58,778 nt of DNA, taken from positions 1 to 58,778 of the forward strand of contig CATLBW010000003.1 in the NCBI GenBank assembly GCA_949879775.1, in the 5' to 3' direction. The notes beneath the pieces are model-generated. The model did no database searches. It was not told where the DNA came from and saw nothing but the letters and a program-made list of their open reading frames with translations. Below are positions 43,388-51,236 of this stretch, piece by piece (positions within the stretch are counted from its first letter, which is position 1; every line of letters starts with the position of its first letter). This DNA comes from an uncultured Lachnospiraceae bacterium. GTDB taxonomy: Bacteria; Bacillota; Clostridia; Lachnospirales; Lachnospiraceae. The position numbers and the translations under genes were made by a program.

Positions 43388-44683
43388 TTACTCTTCCGGA
43401 ATCAATGTGATACTCTCCTTAAACGACATACACATATCATCCGCCTCCTTCGCCCTATGATTCTTCAAAATAGTCTCCGCCACATTCTGCATTGCCGGGA
43501 ATGCGCTTCTGGTAAGCTGGTTCGCGTAAATGACAATATTGACCTTTTTTTCTGCCCACTCCGCTTCCGTGACGCCGTTAAAGGAGGTCGGCACCACGAC
43601 AATGGGGGTCTTTGTGTCTTGCGCCCTGAATTTCTCACAGAACTCAAAAATTTCTGCCGGGTCTTTCAGCCTGGAATGGATCATGACGCCATCCGCCCCT
43701 GCCTCCACATAAGCGAAAGCGCGCTTTAGGGCGTCATCCATCCCCTGCTCTAAAATCAGGCTCTCAATCCGCGCAATCAGCATAAAATCGCTGGTCTTCA
43801 ATACCTTCTTGCCCGCGCGGATTTTCTCACAGAAATGCTCAATCGTATCCTGGGTCTGCACAACCTCATTGCCAAACAGGGAATTCTTCTTTAAGCCTGT
43901 CTTATCCTCAATAATGCATGCCGACACACCGATACGCTCTAACGTCTTAATATTATAAACAAAATGCTCAATTAACCCGCCGGTATCGCCGTCAAAGATA
44001 ATTGGCTTTGTCGTCACCTCCATAATCTCTTCAATCGTCCTAAGCCTCGACGTCATATCCACAAGCTCAATGTCCGGCTTGCCCCTGGAAGTGGAATCAC
44101 ACAGGCTGGACACCCACATAGCGTCAAACTGATATGCCTTTCCATCCTCTAACACCTGCGTCTTCTCCGCAATAATCCCTGTCAGGCCGCTGTGCGCCTC
44201 AATCGCGTTGACCGTTGTTTTCATGCTCAAAAGCTTCTTAAGCCTGCTCCTCCTGACGTCCGGGATGGACAGCCTGTCCCTGGAGGCGTCCTCCAGCCTC
44301 TGGTACTGCGCGTCCGAGGAATAGGGGAACTCTTTGAGGATTCCCCCATAGGAAGCAAGGACCTCAATCGCCTCTGCGCGGACAGAGCTTTGGAAGCCTT
44401 CCTTCCAGTTGTCGCCATGCACCAGGTAGTCCGGCTTGAGTTCCTCTAAGTTCTTCTTATAGCTCAGGGTATCCTGTGGGACCACTTTGGAAACGCCCCT
44501 AATCCCCTGGATAATTTTTACGCGCTCTTCATACGCAAGCAAGGGGAAACGCTTATAACTGGCAACCACGTCATCCGTCAGTACCCCGACCGTTAATTCC
44601 CCCAGCTTTGCCGCTTTCTCAATAATATTCATGTGCCCGCCATGGATGATGTCCGTGCTCATGCTTAAATATACTGTGCTCAT
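43388..44683 (-). CDS. aepX: Phosphoenolpyruvate mutase with N-terminal cytidylyltransferase domain (Fom1-like)
   Basis: 431 residues. Residues 1-130 have the nucleotidyltransferase fold with the HxGH motif DIIHGGHMN (His14, His17); a clear ISTT-type second motif is not seen (EFPYSSDAQYQRL occupies its place). From about 150 the protein is a PEP mutase with the exact EDK-x5-NS signature EDKTGLKKNS (259-268) and FDGDTGG before it. PEP mutase makes phosphonopyruvate, the entry step of C-P compounds. The same domain order occurs in Fom1 of fosfomycin synthesis, whose N-terminal domain makes a CMP ester of 2-hydroxyethylphosphonate. An iron alcohol dehydrogenase of the matching type lies at 56492-57622. 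Confidence 0.92.
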   Translation of the reverse strand: MSTVYLSMSTDIIHGGHMNIIEKAAKLGELTVGVLTDDVVASYKRFPLLAYEERVKIIQGIRGVSKVVPQDTLSYKKNLEELKPDYLVHGDNWKEGFQSSVRAEAIEVLASYGGILKEFPYSSDAQYQRLEDASRDRLSIPDVRRSRLKKLLSMKTTVNAIEAHSGLTGIIAEKTQVLEDGKAYQFDAMWVSSLCDSTSRGKPDIELVDMTSRLRTIEEIMEVTTKPIIFDGDTGGLIEHFVYNIKTLERIGVSACIIEDKTGLKKNSLFGNEVVQTQDTIEHFCEKIRAGKKVLKTSDFMLIARIESLILEQGMDDALKRAFAYVEAGADGVMIHSRLKDPAEIFEFCEKFRAQDTKTPIVVVPTSFNGVTEAEWAEKKVNIVIYANQLTRSAFPAMQNVAETILKNHRAKEADDMCMSFKESITLIPEE

Positions 44684-44727
44684 TTTGGCCTCCTTTTATC
44701 TATTATCCCTATCTATTATCTGCCGCT

Positions 44728-47379
44728 TTACCCTAGTACATGCAAAAATTCCTGATATGCCTTACGGTTGTATTCTTCCACGTCAAAATGGTAGTCGCTC
44801 GGGACTTTGCCATCCAGGTATGCACGCATGCCCTCATAAACTGTATTTTCGTCCGTCCCCTCCATGATGTACTGCTTATCTTCAAGCATCACGGATTTGA
44901 CCGCCGGGTAATTGCTCACCACAATCGGCAGGTTGACAATCCTTGCCTCTAACACGGCAAGCCCCTGCGCCTCATAGGAAGACGGAAATACAAAGCAATC
45001 ACATTCTTTGAGGACGGCAAAAGGATTCGTCACAAACCCGGTAATCAGCACCCTATCCCCAATGCCCAGCCGTTTAGCCAGCTCTTCTAAGTCCTCCCGC
45101 ATATGGCCATCCCCGATGATATACAGCCGGCAGGGAACCCCTTCGTCCAGCAGGCGCTTCAGCGCCAAAATCAGGCTGCGATGGTTTTTCTCCGGCATAC
45201 AGCGCCCCATGGTCACAAACTTGACGCACCCCTCTTCCTGTAAGGGGAAGGGAATCAATGTCACATCCATGGTCCCGTTGCCCCTGGCGTCATTGATAAT
45301 CCTGATATAATCCCTGCCGTCCATCTGGCAGTTTCCTGCATCCTGCAAAAGCTCTCCCGTCCGCTTCGCGTCCATGAGGTTCGTGCTGTATGTGAATTTG
45401 CCTGCCGTCTCTTTGCTGCCAAGTTTCTTCCGGTTCACTTCACACACCATCTGGCTTGCAGAGACTATCTTATCACAGTACGGATATACGGACAATAACC
45501 CCTCGAGCGTTGTGGCAGTGCCATTTAATTTGCGCTTTTCCACATTCATGAACTCTTCTTTCAAGTCACTGTGCTGCCAAATCAATTTCTTTGCCTGCGG
45601 GAGCTGCTTGGCGGTAAGGCAGATAAAATATGGCGCATAACCCGAGAAGTCTATCACATAATCAAACCTGCTGCCACCAAAGCAGCGCACGTATTCACGC
45701 CCCATAAGATAATCCTGCATCGGCATATCCTCAGGCTCTATGGCAAACCCATTACGCGTAGTGTCCTCATAAATGCGCCTGTTTTCCTCGGTCAGGGGCA
45801 TCGCGCCGCACCTTAGCAACACCCGTATCTCCTTGGGGAGGCGGTCAAAATTATACTCCTGCATCTCTGTTTTAAGCGATGTTGCATATACGGTAACGTC
45901 ATACTTGCCATAATCCATGTTATGGAGCAGGTTTAAGACCGCGCTTGTCATACCATTCATCAAAAATGCCCCGGCATACATAAGAATCTTCTTTTTCCCT
46001 GTCTTAGCCGTTTCCAAGAGCGTATAGCCCTGCCTGCCGCCAAAAACGATATCTATCACCTTCTCTGACACATGCCCGTCGTCATAGCGGCACGCCCATT
46101 CCCTGGTCTGGCTGCGCGCTTGCCCATATTGCTTTGCATAAAGCCCAATCTGATTGATTTGTTCCGCAAGCTCCGGCAATTCCTTCGCACACAGCCCCGG
46201 CAGCTCATCCGGCTTAAAGTAGATGCCCCTTGCTGATTCATAGGACTTATAATCCGGCATGTAAAAAAGAATCGGCCTGTCTGTGAGCAGGTAATCAAAA
46301 TAAATGCTGGAATAATCTGTAATTAGGATATCGACCGCCGACAGCAATTCATTGGTATCCACGCTGTAGGAAATATAACGCCCGCTGTTCTTCGCTTCTG
46401 AGCTTAAATTTTTGAACACCACCGGGTGCGGCTTTACCAAAACCTGGTACTCTTCTGTATTGATATGCCCCATAAGGTAATCATACAGTCCCGTATACTT
46501 ATCCATATCGATGACAGGCTCCGCCGCTGAATTCCCCGTCCAGGTAGGGGCGTAGAGGATAATCTTCTTATTCACGTCAACTTTGGCGCCGCGTGCAATT
46601 AACTTGCGGAAAACATATTCCCGCTGCGTATGCACCACGAGGTCATTCCTCGGATACCCTTCCTGGATATACCTGCCCTCAAAAATATTCGCCAACCGGA
46701 ATGAATTCTCAAAAATCCCCGTCATAAACTCATTCGGTGAAACCACATAATCAGACATTAAGAGGTTACGCACCATATTGCCTACGACACGGTTCCCATC
46801 CGGCGTATCGTACCCCAGCGTTTTAACCGTAATGCTGTGCCAGGTATTCACAAACACTTGGCCCTCCCTTTTGGAAAATGCATCCGAAAAGGAGGTATTA
46901 TTAATCAGGTACTTCGCTTTTGCAAGGAAATAGGCATATGCCCTGCTGTGGTAACGGATAAAAAACACATTCCCATACGCACGGAACTCTTCTTCAAGAA
47001 GCTCTATTTCCTCAACATCCTGTATCGCCCAGATATGGACATATTCCGTGAACTCCGCCTGCCCGGAAAAAGCCTTGAAAATGGCATAGGGGTTACAGGT
47101 CATGCCAATCCCGGCAGACGACTCATACAAGACCCACTTTTCTTCTATCGCTTCTTTTTCATGGTAATCCGCATAGAACCTCCCCCATCTGGGCGAAGTC
47201 CCTGTTGCCAGGAATTTATGCTTTTTTTCCTCTTCCTTCTGCTGCTTTTTCTCTTCGGCAAGCCGCTCTTTCTCCAGTCGCTTCTGTTCCTGCTCTAGCT
47301 CCCTTTGCTTCCTGCGGCGTTTCTCTATCAAGCCATAAGGCGCGGCGTTCACCAATGTTTTCTTAATCTGATCTATCAT
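44728..47379 (-). CDS. TagF-like glycerophosphotransferase fused to a GT4 glycosyltransferase
   Basis: 883 residues. A charged coiled coil (about 20-55), a TagF-like GT-B domain (about 75-460) with NTWHS (178-182), LYAPTWTGN (275-283) and ITDYSSIYFDY (353-363), then a family 4 GT-B domain from about 465 with MYAGAFLMNGMTSAVL at its start and FPSSYEAQGLAVLEARIVNL near the end. TagF enzymes transfer a phospho-alcohol from a CDP or CMP donor; the second domain adds a sugar. The fusion could alternate phosphoester and glycosidic linkages like bifunctional capsule polymerases. It overlaps the upstream hydrolase gene by four bases. Confidence 0.9.
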   Translation of the reverse strand: MIDQIKKTLVNAAPYGLIEKRRRKQRELEQEQKRLEKERLAEEKKQQKEEEKKHKFLATGTSPRWGRFYADYHEKEAIEEKWVLYESSAGIGMTCNPYAIFKAFSGQAEFTEYVHIWAIQDVEEIELLEEEFRAYGNVFFIRYHSRAYAYFLAKAKYLINNTSFSDAFSKREGQVFVNTWHSITVKTLGYDTPDGNRVVGNMVRNLLMSDYVVSPNEFMTGIFENSFRLANIFEGRYIQEGYPRNDLVVHTQREYVFRKLIARGAKVDVNKKIILYAPTWTGNSAAEPVIDMDKYTGLYDYLMGHINTEEYQVLVKPHPVVFKNLSSEAKNSGRYISYSVDTNELLSAVDILITDYSSIYFDYLLTDRPILFYMPDYKSYESARGIYFKPDELPGLCAKELPELAEQINQIGLYAKQYGQARSQTREWACRYDDGHVSEKVIDIVFGGRQGYTLLETAKTGKKKILMYAGAFLMNGMTSAVLNLLHNMDYGKYDVTVYATSLKTEMQEYNFDRLPKEIRVLLRCGAMPLTEENRRIYEDTTRNGFAIEPEDMPMQDYLMGREYVRCFGGSRFDYVIDFSGYAPYFICLTAKQLPQAKKLIWQHSDLKEEFMNVEKRKLNGTATTLEGLLSVYPYCDKIVSASQMVCEVNRKKLGSKETAGKFTYSTNLMDAKRTGELLQDAGNCQMDGRDYIRIINDARGNGTMDVTLIPFPLQEEGCVKFVTMGRCMPEKNHRSLILALKRLLDEGVPCRLYIIGDGHMREDLEELAKRLGIGDRVLITGFVTNPFAVLKECDCFVFPSSYEAQGLAVLEARIVNLPIVVSNYPAVKSVMLEDKQYIMEGTDENTVYEGMRAYLDGKVPSDYHFDVEEYNRKAYQEFLHVLG

Positions 47380-49070
47380 TTTCCTTGTACCATTCTCCCA
47401 TTCTTGCCAAAATAATATTTTACGCCTTGATAAGTCACGTGCTTTTTCACAGCCATATGTCCTTTCTTATCAAAATAATAACGGTGCTTTCCAATATTGT
47501 ACATCTGTTTGGAAACCATTTTCCCGCTGGCAGTAAAGTAATATTTATACTTACCAATCTTTTTTATTTTATTATCTGTCCGATAACCCTTCTTGTCAAA
47601 ATAATATCTGTCCTTGCCTAATTTGTGCCATCCGGTGAGCATTTTCCCATATTTATTAAAATAACGGTACTTATTCCTCGAAAACTTACGCCAGCATTTA
47701 CGGGCAATCACGCCGGATTTGCTCAGGCCATAGTAATTGCCTTTAATCTTCTTAATGGTACATGCGCCCTTGCCCATAATCCGCAGCCCGTTTTTATCGT
47801 AATAGTACTTACTGCCTTTGACCGTCTGGAGGCCGACTGACATAGCGCCCGTGGAAGTGTTGAAATAGCGGTAGCTGCTGCCGTACCCTACCAAAGGGTT
47901 CCATTTCTTTGACTTGGCGGAATACCTTCCCCGCACCATGCAGGTATCAAAATAATATTTTTTGCCGCCAATCGTCTTCACCCCTTTGGCAAGCCTGCCA
48001 TTCTGGATATAATATTTCACGATCGTATCGTCCCTAAAGCCGGTGCCGCCCTGTAAGCTCACCCAGCCGGACAGCTTGTTCGAAAAGGAAGCCGTCCCCT
48101 TATACAGGCTAATCACGTCATTGCTGACTTTAATGATAAGGTCCTTCTGCTCGTTCGCCGTCAGGTAAGCCGCGCCGTATTCATTAACAGCGCTCCATCC
48201 GCGATACATAATACGCCAATTATACGTATTGCCTGTGAGCATGCCGGCATAGCCGCTGTTTTGCGCAAACGCATACTGGGGCCTTACCTGATTAATAAAC
48301 GCATCCGTGTTGGACTTCGGCGTCCCATGGTGTGACATCTTCATGATATCGGCGCGCAGTTTATTGGTCCCTTCATATGTTTTGATCAAAAGTTCTTCCT
48401 GCGTATTCATGCAGTCCCCTGCCGTTAGGTAACGCGTCCTGCCGCAGGTAATCATCGTCACCAAAGACAAGTTGTTATGCGACATCTTCCTCGTAATGTC
48501 CACCGGTCCGATAACTTCTGCCGAAGCGCTGCCAATGGTAAACGTGCTGCCTTTTTTCAGACGGACAACCTGCCCCGTCGTATTGTCATAACTGTTATAT
48601 GCTTCTATTAACCTGTCATATTTCCCTGAATATTTCGGATCTGTCATGCCGATGGATGCATCCGGCAGGTAAAGGTTTTTGATTTTAATGCCTGGAATAG
48701 CCGCTATGGCGTCAATGCCTGCCGTCATGTCCGTCGGCTTGCCCGCATAATGGTCGATATGCATATGGCTGATATAAAGGCTCAGCTCCTTGATATTGTG
48801 CTTCCTGATAAATGGGATGACATATTTTTGAGCCTGTTCATAATAGCCCATATCCATCAGCAGGTATTCGCCCTGGGATTCCACTATCACGCTGTCCCCG
48901 CCTTTGCCAGGCTCCTCCTCCTGGTCCGCAACTTTTGAACCTGCTTCTACTCCCAGAAAAAGGTCGTAGATTACCATCTCTTTGGACGCCGCCTCCGCAG
49001 GCAGCGTCCCGATCTGCACGGAAGCCAACATAACCGCCAGCGCCAGCAGCCCGCACAAAACCCTCTTCAT
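47376..49070 (-). CDS. Secreted metallo-beta-lactamase-fold hydrolase with wall-binding repeats (Pce-like)
   Basis: 564 residues. A signal peptide (1-28, ending PAEAA), then a metallo-beta-lactamase domain with the metal motif SHMHIDHYAG (His102, His104, Asp106, His107), LTAGDC and KMSHHGTPKS. From about 355 the protein consists of roughly 20-residue aromatic repeats (KLGKDRYYFDKKGY, NIGKHRYYFDKKGH) of the choline/glucan-binding type. Pneumococcal Pce (CbpE) has the same order and removes phosphorylcholine from teichoic acid. The hydrolase lies beside phosphonate and TagF-like genes, so it may remove a phospho- or phosphono-alcohol from the polymer made here. Substrate is inference. Confidence 0.85.
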   Translation of the reverse strand: MKRVLCGLLALAVMLASVQIGTLPAEAASKEMVIYDLFLGVEAGSKVADQEEEPGKGGDSVIVESQGEYLLMDMGYYEQAQKYVIPFIRKHNIKELSLYISHMHIDHYAGKPTDMTAGIDAIAAIPGIKIKNLYLPDASIGMTDPKYSGKYDRLIEAYNSYDNTTGQVVRLKKGSTFTIGSASAEVIGPVDITRKMSHNNLSLVTMITCGRTRYLTAGDCMNTQEELLIKTYEGTNKLRADIMKMSHHGTPKSNTDAFINQVRPQYAFAQNSGYAGMLTGNTYNWRIMYRGWSAVNEYGAAYLTANEQKDLIIKVSNDVISLYKGTASFSNKLSGWVSLQGGTGFRDDTIVKYYIQNGRLAKGVKTIGGKKYYFDTCMVRGRYSAKSKKWNPLVGYGSSYRYFNTSTGAMSVGLQTVKGSKYYYDKNGLRIMGKGACTIKKIKGNYYGLSKSGVIARKCWRKFSRNKYRYFNKYGKMLTGWHKLGKDRYYFDKKGYRTDNKIKKIGKYKYYFTASGKMVSKQMYNIGKHRYYFDKKGHMAVKKHVTYQGVKYYFGKNGRMVQGK

Positions 49071-49134
49071 AAACCACTCACCTATCCTTTCAGCATTGAT
49101 CCCTTCCTAATATACCCTTCCTAATATGGTTTTC

Positions 49135-50307
49135 CTACATGATTTTACCCTGCGCACGGAGGATAAGCTCCGCAACTTCCCGGATTGCCCCCTCGCCGCC
49201 TTTCGCCTCGGTGACATAGGCAGCCTTATCTTTGACGCATTCCATACCGCTGGCAACGCTGCATCCAAAGCCTACATGCGTTACCACCTCAAGGTCATTG
49301 ATATCGTCCCCCACATATGCCACCTGTCCTATCCCTATCTGATACTGCCCGCACAGCTCCTTTACAACCGCAAGCTTGTCCGCTGCGCCCATTTTTAAGA
49401 CGTCCAATTGCAGCTTATCGGCACGGCGTGATACAAGCTGCACATTTTCACTTGTAATAATGCCGGTAAGTATGCCGTTTTGCCGAAGCAGCTTGAAGCC
49501 CATGCCGTCCCTGGTATTGAACTTTTTAAGCTCATCCCCGTGTTCCGAATAATACATGCCTGCGTCCGTCAGGCAGCCGTCACAGTCCGTGAGGACCATT
49601 TTAATGTTTTTTAATGTCTCGTCCCGGTCGTCAGCGGCAATGCCATTTTTCTTCATCAGCCCTTCGATAATCACCCAATCGCTTGGCTCATCAATCTCAA
49701 AGAACGAATCCTCACACATTTCCACTGCTTTTATCCTGCCGGACACGCGGTTGCTGCTCGCAAGCAGCCCCTCCCTGCTTGTGATATAGAACGCCCCGTT
49801 TTCCGTCAGGCAGCCGGCAAATTCCTGCCTCCTGGGCCTTGCATACACGTCATAGTTGATAGGCGCAGCGTTGCCCACCTCGTCATATTCCCAGTAAAAA
49901 CGCTTCTGCGGCACTACCGAAAGGACGCTGTCCGTCCCCTCCTGCCCAAAAACCTCAAACCCCCGCTCTAAGTCATCGCTGGTAAGCAGCGGGGAGGTCG
50001 CCTGGATGAGCACGATATTGTCAAACTCATAACCTTTGGCAAATTCCAGCATTGCAAATTCCGTTGACGCCGTGTCTGTGGCGGATTCCGCGCTCCTGCC
50101 AATGACCTGCGCCTTTGCAAACCCCATTTGCTCCACGGCGTCTTTAATCTTGTCGCTGTCCGTGGCAATGTAAACCTTATCAATATGGCTGCACTGGCAC
50201 GCCGCCTTTACCACCCAGTACACTAACGGCTTGCCACAGATCGGCTTGATGTTCTTAAGCGGGATGGATTTGCTCCCGCCCCTTACCGGTATAAACGCTA
50301 CATTCAT
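49135..50307 (-). CDS. CMP-nonulosonate synthetase fused to a HAD phosphatase (NeuA-HAD)
   Basis: 390 residues. Residues 1-225 form a CMP-sialate-type cytidylyltransferase: PVRGGSKSIPLKNI (7-20), IQATSPLLTSDDL and a conserved SVVPQKRFYWE. Residues 235-390 form a KdsC-type HAD phosphatase with the nucleophile pair DCDGCLTD (Asp241, Asp243), GIITSENVQLV and VGDDINDLEV. A phosphatase fused to the synthetase suggests the free acid is made from a 9-phosphate, as in KDN or mammalian-type sialic acid synthesis. The NeuB-like gene lies 18 bases upstream. Confidence 0.92.
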   Translation of the reverse strand: MNVAFIPVRGGSKSIPLKNIKPICGKPLVYWVVKAACQCSHIDKVYIATDSDKIKDAVEQMGFAKAQVIGRSAESATDTASTEFAMLEFAKGYEFDNIVLIQATSPLLTSDDLERGFEVFGQEGTDSVLSVVPQKRFYWEYDEVGNAAPINYDVYARPRRQEFAGCLTENGAFYITSREGLLASSNRVSGRIKAVEMCEDSFFEIDEPSDWVIIEGLMKKNGIAADDRDETLKNIKMVLTDCDGCLTDAGMYYSEHGDELKKFNTRDGMGFKLLRQNGILTGIITSENVQLVSRRADKLQLDVLKMGAADKLAVVKELCGQYQIGIGQVAYVGDDINDLEVVTHVGFGCSVASGMECVKDKAAYVTEAKGGEGAIREVAELILRAQGKIM

Positions 50308-50325
50308 GATATCAAGACCCTTCCT

Positions 50326-51198
50326 TTATTTCTTGCGGTATTTCAGTTTATCCCTCTGCACCTGTTCGATTGGCAGGATTTCCTGCTCTTTGTATGTCAA
50401 TGCTTTCTGCACTGCCTTTAAGTTCCTTACAAGCTTACGGATGCCGTCCGGCTCTAAGGACGCCGCATGGTCTGTGCCCTTCCAGGTACGGTCCAGCGTA
50501 TAATGGCGCTCAATCACCTCTGCGCCCAATGTATAAGCCGCAACGTCCACGGCAATTCCCAGATGGTGCCCGGAAAAGCCAATCTTCTTCACGCGCTGCG
50601 CATAACTTTCCTGCATACGCTTAATCTCTAAGAGGCAGACGTCCTCAAAGGGGACCGGGTAACCGGAAGTGCAGTTAAAAATCACCAGGTCTTTGTTCCT
50701 GCCATTTTTCTCGAATAACTTTATAATCTCCTCTTCCTCCTCATGGGTCGTCATGCCGAAGGAGAGCTGGATTTCTCCCTTGTAATTGTCGCAAAGCCAC
50801 TGGAGCATCTCAAAATGGTTGTTGCAGGCGGAAGGTATCTTGATAAATTCCGGCTTTAACCCCGCAATCTCCTGTGCGGACGTCATATCCCATACGGACG
50901 TGGAATAGGTGATGCCTGCCTCCTCGCACCACTCCTTGAGCTGCGCATGCTGGTCGACCGTAAACTCTAAAAACTCCCTGTGCGCCCCGTATGTGTCACC
51001 GTAAGAATTTGCCGGGTTGGGGTGCGGCGCGTTATACTGCTCCTCGGTCAACAGCTCTTTGGGGCAGCGTTTCTGGAACTTAATCGCGTCTGCATGGCAG
51101 AACATTGCCGCTACATTAATCAGTTCTTTTGCTATCTCCATCTCTCCTTTGTGGTTACACCCTGCTTCTGCAATAACATATGGTTGCTTGTTTTTCAT
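50326..51198 (-). CDS. NeuB-family nonulosonate synthase lacking the SAF domain
   Basis: 290 residues. A TIM-barrel synthase that condenses PEP with a mannose-type sugar: IAEAGCNHKGEMEIAKELI (9-27), AIKFQKRCPKELL, FIKIPSACNNHFEML, GFSGHHLGIAVDVAAYTLGA and ERHYTLDRTWKGTDHAASL. Family members usually have a C-terminal SAF (antifreeze-like) domain and about 340-350 residues; here the protein ends directly after the barrel. SAF-less relatives include proteins that use phosphorylated sugars. Followed by NeuA-HAD, with ManA in the same unit. Confidence 0.88.
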   Translation of the reverse strand: MKNKQPYVIAEAGCNHKGEMEIAKELINVAAMFCHADAIKFQKRCPKELLTEEQYNAPHPNPANSYGDTYGAHREFLEFTVDQHAQLKEWCEEAGITYSTSVWDMTSAQEIAGLKPEFIKIPSACNNHFEMLQWLCDNYKGEIQLSFGMTTHEEEEEIIKLFEKNGRNKDLVIFNCTSGYPVPFEDVCLLEIKRMQESYAQRVKKIGFSGHHLGIAVDVAAYTLGAEVIERHYTLDRTWKGTDHAASLEPDGIRKLVRNLKAVQKALTYKEQEILPIEQVQRDKLKYRKK

Positions 51199-51236
51199 CT
51201 TCTTCTCCTTTTCCTGTTCCCATTTCCCTGGTTATT

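Noticed and set aside
47376-48000. Tandem DNA-like periodicity.
   Set aside because: It reflects the roughly 20-residue wall-binding protein repeats; the DNA copies are too diverged for a satellite or CRISPR.
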